NCBI GenBank assembly: GCA_905211955.1
Contig: CAJMCT010000053.1
Span: 1 to 6,957, forward strand
DNA length: 6,957 bases
Source: an uncultured Eubacteriales bacterium
GTDB taxonomy: Bacteria > Bacillota > Clostridia > Christensenellales > Borkfalkiaceae
Direction: 5' to 3'
The notes beneath the pieces were generated by a model. It was not told the DNA's origin. It was given only the letters and a program-made list of their open reading frames with translations, and searched no databases. Made by a program: the position numbers and the translations under genes. This document shows positions 1 through 4,087 of this stretch, piece after piece (position 1 is the first letter of the stretch; the number at the start of each line of letters is the position of its first letter).

Positions 1-45
1 TTTTATTAGATATTATAGATAAAAAATCATAACGGAGAAAAAAAC

Positions 46-150
46 ATGAAAAACACAATAATTAGAGAATTAATGAAACGATTAGCAAATGCTCCAAAAA
101 TCGTTGCAAAACAATATCTAGCACATTTGACAACTTCAAAGAATTCTTAA
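46..150 (+). CDS. Small hypothetical protein (34 aa), possibly a frameshifted remnant
   Basis: This short basic ORF starts at an ATG with GGAG 8 nt upstream (34-37) and ends at TAA. The product begins MKNTIIRELMKRLANAPKIV and looks like one amphipathic helix with no Cys and no membrane segment. I do not recognise it. An oddity is that the -1 frame is open from 66 and ends at a TGA (222-224) that overlaps the next ATG as ATGA, the usual layout of coupled genes. A switch to that frame near 126 would give a protein of about 60 residues ending in an acidic then basic tail. So this may be the front half of a gene broken by a one-base loss, or an ordinary microprotein. The ribosome binding site is the main support for translation. 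Confidence 0.4.
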   Translation: MKNTIIRELMKRLANAPKIVAKQYLAHLTTSKNS

Positions 151-220
151 ACGTTCATATAGACGTAGTTTTAGAAGAAAAAACCATTAACAAAACGAAA
201 ATTAATTTAAGGAGAGAAAT

Positions 221-304
221 ATGAAAAATTTATATCAAAACGTTAAGTCTAACGAAATTAAAATCTATATAAAAGCAAATGGAGGTAAAAAATGGGACTT
301 TTAG
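221..304 (+). CDS. Very small hypothetical protein (27 aa) overlapping the next gene
   Basis: The ORF has a strong ribosome binding site (AAGGAGAG from 209, GGAG at 211-214, 6 nt spacing) and an ATG start. The product is a 27-residue basic, polar peptide (MKNLYQNVKSNEIKIYIKAN, then a Gly-Gly-Lys-Lys stretch). I do not recognise it. Its last codons carry the GGAGGT (281-286) that serves the 44-codon ORF starting at 292, and the two genes overlap by 13 nt. It could be a real microprotein or a leader ORF whose translation opens or couples the next start. Its length alone gives little coding evidence, so confidence rests on the ribosome binding site and the overlap. Confidence 0.4.
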   Translation: MKNLYQNVKSNEIKIYIKANGGKKWDF

Positions 305-426
305 CATTATTGGGGGCGATTGCAGCTTTAGGGTATAGCAGTATTGATGAATATTGCAACGACAAAGGTTTGAACATCTGTGACGTCGTTGATGAAGACG
401 ATTGTTACTATGACGATGAAGATTAA
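292..426 (+). CDS. Small hydrophobic-acidic protein (44 aa)
   Basis: The ATG lies 5 nt after a perfect GGAGGT (281-286). The product has a hydrophobic, Ala/Gly/Leu-rich N-terminus (residues 2-14) followed by a strongly acidic C-terminal half with three Cys (residues 22, 30 and 37) and the end DDCYYDDED. This two-part make-up suggests a short membrane-associated or membrane-inserting segment with an acidic tail on one side. The hydrophobic stretch is short for a full transmembrane helix. There is no lipobox or clear signal-peptidase site. It belongs to no family I can name. It overlaps the 27-codon ORF upstream and precedes another small ORF by 38 nt. The N-terminus resembles in style that of the zinc-ribbon protein at 3741. 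Confidence 0.6.
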   Translation: MGLLALLGAIAALGYSSIDEYCNDKGLNICDVVDEDDCYYDDED

Positions 427-464
427 ATTTTAATTTATAAGGATTTATAAACGGAGGAAAGATT

Positions 465-569
465 ATGACAAGAAATGGTAAAGGTTTGTTTGGTAGTTTT
501 TTAGGTGTAGTTCACTTTTTAGCTTGCCAAGTGCCTGGTGACATTGTTAAAACAATCACTAAAAAATAA
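465..569 (+). CDS. Small hydrophobic protein (34 aa)
   Basis: The ORF has a good ribosome binding site (GGAGG at 453-457, 7 nt spacing), an ATG start and a TAA stop. The product has a basic N-terminus (MTRNGKG), a hydrophobic middle (LFGSFLGVVHFLACQVPG, about residues 8-25) and a basic C-terminus ending KTITKK. That pattern fits a very small single-span or membrane-surface peptide. I do not recognise it. Just before its ribosome binding site the octamer ATTTATAA occurs twice in tandem (433-440 and 443-450). It is the last of the microprotein genes before the non-coding leader at 570. A toxin-like or holin-like role is conceivable from size and charge only and is not supported further. Confidence 0.5.
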   Translation: MTRNGKGLFGSFLGVVHFLACQVPGDIVKTITKK

Positions 570-694
570 TCAGTAAGTGATTAAAAAGCTCCCGCCTATG
601 GGAGGGTAAATTTATAGTAGGCTTTAGTTTATTGATTGCCATGATTTGGCACGTTAGCTGGCGTTAAGGCAAATTTATTTACATAGGAGTTACT
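570..694 (+). promoter_or_regulatory. Non-coding leader with possible RNA hairpins upstream of the 177-aa gene
   Basis: This 125-nt gap is the longest non-coding stretch in the window. It can form two small stems: CTCCC/GGGAG (589-593 with 600-604, 6-nt loop) and TGCCA/TGGCA (637-641 with 647-651, 5-nt loop). Competing pairings also exist: GCCTA/TAGGC (594-598 with 618-622) and TTGCC/GGCAA (636-640 with 668-672). The possibility of alternative folding fits a cis-acting leader, but I match it to no known riboswitch. TTGGCA (646-651) is a good -35 element, yet no convincing -10 follows at 16-18 nt. The ribosome binding site AGGAG (685-689) is free of these stems. Confidence 0.3.
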
Positions 695-1228
695 ATGACA
701 AAGAAAAACGACAAGTACACTATTAGAATTGACTTTAAGCAAGACGCATTTAAGAATGATTTCCCAGCATATCAAAGCATGTTGGAAGTGAAAGAACCTT
801 TAACTTATGATAGAGACACGGGGAAAGGCAAGAAGAACGGATTGTTTGATACTAAAACCTTTGAGAATTACAACTTTGGCAAAGTCACAGTTCCAGAAGA
901 GCTTTTTGGCAAGATGTCAATATTCACTGAAGAAGGTGAAGAGCGTGTGATAGAAGTTATTACTGTCCCTGCGCCAAGATATCGCTTTGATAGGGAAACT
1001 GACGTTGTTAGCGAAGCGTATAGAAAGCTTATTTTGAGAAGGAATAGGCTTAGAAAATTGATTGACGCTAAAGCGCCAGAACTTGTAATGGAAAGCGAGA
1101 TAGATTTGTTTTTAGATGCTGTTGTGGAAGTGCTTAATACAACTACAGATACTTTCTTGTTGCTAGCTGATGAAAGCATGAGAAAAGAATTTTACAATAA
1201 ACTTAACGATTTGGGCTTTTTAGCCTAA
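695..1228 (+). CDS. Hypothetical protein (177 aa), soluble, unknown function
   Basis: The ATG follows AGGAG (685-689) at 5 nt spacing. No signal peptide or membrane segment is visible. The N-terminal part (about residues 5-95) reads as mixed beta-strand and loop, with a Gly/Lys-rich turn (TGKGKKNG, residues 42-49) and the segment VITVPAPRYRFD (residues 88-99). The C-terminal part (about 104-177) looks fully helical. It starts with a very basic helix (YRKLILRRNRLRKLI, residues 109-123) and continues with an acidic-hydrophobic helix, which would suit nucleic-acid or protein binding. I cannot place it in a family. It lies upstream of the peptidase/ATPase unit, on the same strand, and may be co-transcribed. 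Its stop codon lies inside a strong hairpin. It could be an adaptor, a substrate or unrelated cargo; the sequence does not decide. Confidence 0.88.
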   Translation: MTKKNDKYTIRIDFKQDAFKNDFPAYQSMLEVKEPLTYDRDTGKGKKNGLFDTKTFENYNFGKVTVPEELFGKMSIFTEEGEERVIEVITVPAPRYRFDRETDVVSEAYRKLILRRNRLRKLIDAKAPELVMESEIDLFLDAVVEVLNTTTDTFLLLADESMRKEFYNKLNDLGFLA

Positions 1229-1232
1229 ATCG
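1207..1232 (+). other. Hairpin spanning the stop codon of the 177-aa gene
   Basis: Positions 1207-1217 pair with 1222-1232 to give an 11-bp stem (10 Watson-Crick pairs and one G-U) closed by a TTTT loop. The TAA stop (1226-1228) sits in the right arm, and the next ribosome binding site (AGGAG, 1241-1245) begins 8 nt further on. There is no T-run after it on the + strand, so a standard intrinsic terminator is unlikely. More plausible roles are mRNA end protection, a processing site or partial attenuation between this gene and the 45-aa gene. The pairing is seen directly; the role is inferred. Confidence 0.5.
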
Positions 1233-1251
1233 AAAAACATAGGAGATAAAA

Positions 1252-1389
1252 ATGAAAAAAGCATTAAAAGTTGCAGGTAAAATTGGCAAATATGCAGTAT
1301 TATTCGGCACCGGCTATGTGGTGTTAAAAAACGTGGCGTACTTGTTTTGTTCGCCTAATTATAAAGGGGATCATCCCTTTGGTTTATAA
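1252..1389 (+). CDS. Small basic-hydrophobic protein (45 aa), possible single membrane span
   Basis: The ATG lies 6 nt after AGGAG (1241-1245). The product has a basic amphipathic N-terminus (MKKALKVAGKIGK), a hydrophobic stretch (YAVLFGTGYVVL, residues 14-25, continuing past Lys26-Asn27 into VAYLF, 28-32) and a short polar tail with one Cys (residue 33) and His41-Pro42. The positive N-terminus followed by a hydrophobic segment would favour a membrane anchor with the N-terminus in the cytoplasm. I recognise no family. It ends 17 nt before the peptidase gene and therefore probably shares its mRNA. A small hairpin (1364-1380) lies in its 3' end. It could be a membrane tether or regulator of the protease unit; that is inference from position only. 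Confidence 0.65.
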   Translation: MKKALKVAGKIGKYAVLFGTGYVVLKNVAYLFCSPNYKGDHPFGL

Positions 1390-1406
1390 AATCTTGTGAG
1401 GTACAA

Positions 1407-1973
1407 ATGAGCGTAGTAGTAGCAATAAAAGAAAACGATACGATATATTTTGGTGCAGACACCTTAATGACAAGGGGAAGTACAAAAATTTCTGAAGTTA
1501 ATAATGAAGAAAAGTATAAGATAACTAAATTGACAAATGGCGTTATAATAGCACATACCGGCGGAGTTGCGACAACGCAAAAGCTTGTCTTCCATGAAGA
1601 ATGGTTTGACAAAGTTAGTGAAAAAGGGCTAGATAAAGAATTTATCTTAAACGAAATAGTTCCTAAATTAAGGAAAGAGCTTGAAGAGTATAAACTTTTA
1701 GAAGAAGACGGAAGTATGGATGCAAGCTTTTTTATTGCGTATAAAGATAAACTTTACGACCTAAAACCAGGTTTTACGTCGGTTAGAATAACTGAACATG
1801 CGTCTATAGGGGCAGGAAAAGATTTTGCATTATCTAGTTTAAGTAAAGAAAACCTTCCTTTAGAAGATAGAATGCTATCGTCGTTAAGGATGTCTGCAAA
1901 GATGTGTTCATCGGTGGGTGCGCCATTTATTTTTATTGATACAAAAAATCTAGAATTTACTATTAAAGATTAA
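1407..1973 (+). CDS. Proteasome/HslV-like Ntn-hydrolase peptidase, predicted active subunit with N-terminal Ser
   Basis: The 188-aa product reads as a proteasome-fold (HslV/20S beta type) peptidase. HslV has the same order of elements: first beta-strand, an Asp in GADT (Asp18), a Lys about 20 residues later (KYKITKL, Lys36 or Lys38), a Gly-Gly turn after a hydrophobic strand (IIAHTGG, 47-53), then helices, then IGAGKDFALSSL (134-145), and a final strand (APFIFIDTKN, 172-181). The protein starts Met-Ser. Removal of Met would expose Ser as N-terminal nucleophile, the role Thr1 has in most HslV and Ser in Bacillus CodW. Counting that Ser as 1, the Asp falls at 17, as in proteasomes. Length is close to HslV (about 175-180). 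The usual GSGG is GAGK here, and the late catalytic Asp is not evident (MCSS at 166-169). No propeptide is present. The start is supported by GAGGT at 1398-1402, 4 nt away. Its paralogue follows at +9 nt, then an AAA+ ATPase. The fold is called by eye from motifs. Confidence 0.8.
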   Translation: MSVVVAIKENDTIYFGADTLMTRGSTKISEVNNEEKYKITKLTNGVIIAHTGGVATTQKLVFHEEWFDKVSEKGLDKEFILNEIVPKLRKELEEYKLLEEDGSMDASFFIAYKDKLYDLKPGFTSVRITEHASIGAGKDFALSSLSKENLPLEDRMLSSLRMSAKMCSSVGAPFIFIDTKNLEFTIKD

Positions 1974-1982
1974 GGAGAGAAA

Positions 1983-2585
1983 ATGTTTGTAGTTAAAGAA
2001 AAAGATAGGGTTTATTTTGCAGATCCTGCACTATGTGTGTGGGCAATTGATTCGCGCATTACAAGGAAAGATTGTTTTGATAAAGAAAATCTATACGTTT
2101 ATAAAGTAAAAGGCGTAAAAAATTGCGTTATGATGGGCTCTCCACAACTTTCCGAAGTGGATGCTTGCAGGTATGATAGGGGAGTTAATAAAAAAATTAA
2201 AGAAAGTGATTTTACGTGCAAAGATATTACTAAAAACGTTATCCCAGCAATGAACGAAGCAATAGTTTCAAAATGCGCAGGAAGAAAAGATTATAAGTGG
2301 AAAAATTACTTTGCTCTTGCAAAAGATAATAGGGCATTTTCAATCGTTGACAATATTGCCTACGAAATAGACGATTATGAAGTAATGGTTGGCGCTATGA
2401 GAGAACTAGCAAGTGCTAGTTTTACTGAAACGGTCGGTCAACCTGTAATAGAAAGAATAATTGAAGCAGCAAAAACTATTAAAAAAGTTCAGTTTGGCGA
2501 AGTGTTCCCCATTGCAATAACCGACACTAAAAACCATAAAATTAGACTTTACAACGAACAAGGAGAAATGATTTGTCAGTATTAG
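1983..2585 (+). CDS. Diverged paralogue of the Ntn peptidase, predicted non-catalytic subunit
   Basis: This 200-aa protein aligns by eye with the preceding one along its whole length: AIDSRITR (21-28) with GADTLMTR, KNVIPAMNEAI (84-94) with NEIVPKLRKEL, FALAKDNRAFSI (110-121) with FIAYKDKLYDL, VGAMRELASASF (136-147) with IGAGKDFALSSL, and ITDTKN (179-184) with FIDTKN. It starts Met-Phe-Val-Val and has no Thr or Ser in its first 23 residues, so no N-terminal nucleophile can be placed. Cys18 is only five residues before the Asp, where a nucleophile would be 16 before it. It therefore looks catalytically dead. It lacks the extra N-terminal helix of proteasome alpha subunits, so it is a beta-like copy. 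A likely role is structural, in mixed rings with the active subunit or as ATPase-docking ring. The ribosome binding site overlaps the upstream stop (TAAGGAGAG, 1971-1979). Its 3' end overlaps the ATPase gene by 13 nt. Confidence 0.75.
   Translation: MFVVKEKDRVYFADPALCVWAIDSRITRKDCFDKENLYVYKVKGVKNCVMMGSPQLSEVDACRYDRGVNKKIKESDFTCKDITKNVIPAMNEAIVSKCAGRKDYKWKNYFALAKDNRAFSIVDNIAYEIDDYEVMVGAMRELASASFTETVGQPVIERIIEAAKTIKKVQFGEVFPIAITDTKNHKIRLYNEQGEMICQY
2561..2575 (+). promoter_or_regulatory. Ribosome binding site and TTG start inside the upstream gene
   Basis: AGGAG (2561-2565) precedes a TTG codon (2573-2575) by 7 nt, inside the last codons of the paralogue gene. The nearby ATG (2568-2570) is in frame with the upstream gene, not with the ATPase, and the next in-frame ATG of the ATPase would remove 85 residues, including the whole MIT-like region. 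TTG is therefore the best start. The 13-nt overlap implies translational coupling of the two products. Confidence 0.75.
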
Positions 2586-3730
2586 TTGAATTAAATATTG
2601 AGTATAATAGAAATTTTTCAAAAGGCGTTATCGCCTTGGCTAGAGAAAACTACGTTTTAGCAAGAAGTTATTTAGAACGTGCAGCAAAAGCGCTTAATGA
2701 AATAGCCGTAAGGCGTACGGGTGAAAACAAAGACTACACCCAAGATTGGCTATTTGATATCGTTAAGGAAATAGGCGAACTTGATAGAAAGATAAATAAC
2801 GACCGTTCAAAAGAAAAATTGACTAAAATGCTTCAAGAAAAAGGCCTATTAAAAACGGACGAAACGGTAGAGCCAAGTAATTTCGAGTCTAAATATCAAG
2901 CAAGTGAAATTCCTAAAACCACGTTTGAAGATATTGCAGGTCTTGACGACGTTAAAGAAGCCGTAACTTTTAAGGCAATATATCCTAAATTATATCCTGA
3001 ACTTTATGGTAAATTAAGAAAACGCTCGGGCGGCGGAATACTTCTCTATGGTTTGCCAGGTACGGGCAAAACATTGATTGCAGAAGCAATTGCGCATGAA
3101 ACGGGTGCAACTTTCTTCCCTATAAAATGTTCGGATTTAGGTAGCAAATGGTTTGGCGAAACGGAAAAGAACATACGAGACGTTTTTAATGCTGCAAGAG
3201 AAGCGGGGAACGCCGTAATATTCTTTGATGAGATAGAAGCATACGCATCAAATCGTAGAGAGCATAGCGCAATGGAACGTTCAGTGCCAGAGTTTTTATC
3301 TCAAATGCAAGGCGTTGGAGACGGTTCAAATGATAAGCGAATACTTGTAATCGCTGCAACGAATAAGCCGTGGAGAATAGACGGCGCATTTTTAAGACCG
3401 GGTAGGTTTGATGATAAGATCTACGTTCCGTTACCTAACGAACTCGCTAGACGTAGGATAATGGATATAAAACTTAACGGTGTGCCTATGGAAGAAGGTA
3501 TAAACTTTGACTATTTCGTTGAGCGTACCGAAGGATATAACGGCGCGGATATAGATTATTTGTGCGAAAAGGCTAAAGAGTTTGCGCTTCGTAGAATAAT
3601 AGACCAAAAAGATACTAACGAACTTTTAACAAGAGAGGACTTCAATAACGCAATAGCAAGCATTAAAAGTTCGGTTCTTGTGATGGATAAGCAAGAAATG
3701 GAAACGTGGGTTAAAGAAAATAATTTATAA
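2573..3730 (+). CDS. Vps4/katanin-like AAA+ ATPase with MIT-like N-terminal domain, probable protease unfoldase
   Basis: The 385-aa product has a helical N-terminal region (about 8-76) that resembles a MIT (microtubule-interacting and trafficking) hairpin bundle, a linker (77-112), and one complete AAA+ module. Visible motifs are Walker A GLPGTGKT (160-167), a pore loop SKWFGE (191-196) of the type found in Vps4, Walker B VIFFDE (215-220), sensor 1 Asn264 in AATNKP, arginine fingers Arg275 and Arg278 in FLRPGRFD, and the sensor-2 region GYNGAD (321-326). The C-terminus (TREDFNNAI, then KSSV, then ETWVKENNL) resembles the meiotic-clade end helix, but the Vps4 beta domain is absent. Such proteins form ATP-driven hexamers that thread proteins through the central pore. 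Overlap with two Ntn-peptidase genes suggests it feeds that chamber. There is no HbYX tail; the protein ends in Leu, as HslU does. No FtsH-type protease domain or membrane span is present. Confidence 0.9.
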   Translation: MSVLVELNIEYNRNFSKGVIALARENYVLARSYLERAAKALNEIAVRRTGENKDYTQDWLFDIVKEIGELDRKINNDRSKEKLTKMLQEKGLLKTDETVEPSNFESKYQASEIPKTTFEDIAGLDDVKEAVTFKAIYPKLYPELYGKLRKRSGGGILLYGLPGTGKTLIAEAIAHETGATFFPIKCSDLGSKWFGETEKNIRDVFNAAREAGNAVIFFDEIEAYASNRREHSAMERSVPEFLSQMQGVGDGSNDKRILVIAATNKPWRIDGAFLRPGRFDDKIYVPLPNELARRRIMDIKLNGVPMEEGINFDYFVERTEGYNGADIDYLCEKAKEFALRRIIDQKDTNELLTREDFNNAIASIKSSVLVMDKQEMETWVKENNL

Positions 3731-3740
3731 GGAGAGATAT

Positions 3741-3986
3741 ATGATAGGTTGGATATTAGCAGGATTAGTAGGAGTAGCGTTGCTTTCAGGAAATGAAAAT
3801 GGCGATAGCGTGAATGGTTTAATAAAAGCATCTCATGGTAATTGTAATTTGTGTGGTGGTAGAAATTCTACCGCCACAGTAATAAAGGAATACAAAAGCC
3901 CTGGGGGTTGTTACACTTATGCTGTTGTAAAGTTCCGTTGTAACAAGTGTGGTAGAACGTGGACTAAAACCTACCAAGTTACATAA
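3741..3986 (+). CDS. Small zinc-ribbon protein with hydrophobic N-terminus (81 aa)
   Basis: The ATG follows AAGGAGAG at 6 nt from the GGAG (3731-3734); this site overlaps the ATPase stop, so the gene is very probably co-transcribed with the peptidase unit. The N-terminus is hydrophobic (MIGWILAGLVGVALLSG), only 14-15 residues long, with no positive charge before it. After a polar linker comes a four-Cys zinc ribbon: Cys35-X2-Cys38 followed by Gly-Gly, and Cys67-X2-Cys70 followed by Gly-Arg-Thr-Trp. A fifth Cys (57) lies between. The second knuckle resembles those of many rubredoxin-like or transcript-factor-like zinc ribbons. The protein would bind one zinc and could be membrane-tethered, with the ribbon as a binding platform for the ATPase or for substrates. 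Role is inferred from position; no family is recognised. Confidence 0.8.
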   Translation: MIGWILAGLVGVALLSGNENGDSVNGLIKASHGNCNLCGGRNSTATVIKEYKSPGGCYTYAVVKFRCNKCGRTWTKTYQVT

Positions 3987-4021
3987 AGAACGTTATAAAA
4001 TTTTTTTCAAAGTTATATTAT

Positions 4022-4040
4022 TATGACAAAAAATGTCATA
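4022..4040 (+). promoter_or_regulatory. Perfect 7-bp inverted repeat, candidate operator near a -10 box
   Basis: TATGACA (4022-4028) and TGTCATA (4034-4040) form a perfect inverted repeat around five A residues. The 19-bp size and symmetry suit a helix-turn-helix dimer. A candidate -10 box TATATT (4014-4019) lies directly upstream, so the repeat would cover the start of transcription; its -35 partner is weak. A second possibility is that ATGACA (4023-4028) acts as -35 for the extended -10 TGTTAAAAT (4047-4055), although the 21-nt spacing is long. Either way the repeat sits where a repressor of the helicase gene would bind. Confidence 0.45.
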
Positions 4041-4077
4041 TTAGCGTGTTAAAATCATAACGATTTTAACACGCTAA
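4041..4077 (+). repeat. Perfect 16-bp inverted repeat next to the helicase ribosome binding site
   Basis: Left arm 4041-4056 (TTAGCGTGTTAAAATC) and right arm 4062-4077 are perfect reverse complements around a 5-nt centre (ATAAC). It follows the 7-bp inverted repeat without a gap, and its right arm ends in the first two bases of AAGGAG (4076-4081), the helicase ribosome binding site. As DNA it could be an operator; as RNA it forms a stable 16-bp hairpin just 5' of the ribosome binding site, which could alter initiation or mRNA stability. No T-run follows on the + strand, so it is not a normal terminator in that direction. Confidence 0.6.
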
Positions 4078-4087
4078 GGAGATTGAG

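Noticed and set aside
23..34. 12-mer AAAATCATAACG shared with 4051-4062, both just upstream of gene starts
   Set aside because: In about 7 kb of AT-rich DNA a 12-mer match is expected by chance, and the symmetry seen at 4041-4077 is absent at the left end.
431..443. 13-mer TAATTTATAAGGA shared with 3721-3733 before two small-protein genes
   Set aside because: It is made of an AT-only stretch plus a ribosome-binding-site core, and at 3721 it is the end of the ATPase coding sequence, so chance explains it well.
641..667. Eight-codon ORF with two Trp and one His codon, like an attenuator leader peptide
   Set aside because: There is no Shine-Dalgarno sequence before its ATG, no terminator/antiterminator pair follows, and the downstream gene is not recognisable as an amino-acid gene.
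868..1179. 103-codon open frame on the minus strand
   Set aside because: It lies wholly inside the 177-aa gene, has a Ser/Leu-rich shadow composition and no ribosome binding site of its own. The other minus-strand open frames (near 1355-1612, 2406-2621, 3186-3389, 3556-3831, 4115-4357 and 4402-4632) fail the same way.
1407..1973. Calling the peptidase hslV by symbol
   Set aside because: The segment order matches HslV, but the GSGG motif is altered, the late Asp is not evident and the partner ATPase is not HslU, so orthology is not supported.
2573..3730. Calling the ATPase HslU, FtsH or proteasomal ARC/Mpa
   Set aside because: It has no HslU I-domain, no membrane span or HEXXH metalloprotease domain, no coiled-coil plus OB region, and no HbYX-type tail; the pore loop and C-terminus fit the Vps4/katanin type better.
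4001..4007. Run of seven T residues after the zinc-ribbon gene as an intrinsic terminator
   Set aside because: No GC-rich hairpin lies directly before it; the nearest stem ends about 18 nt upstream and has a 15-nt loop.
4041..4077. The 16-bp inverted repeat as a minus-strand terminator
   Set aside because: A T-run would follow on the minus strand, but no minus-strand gene ends here.
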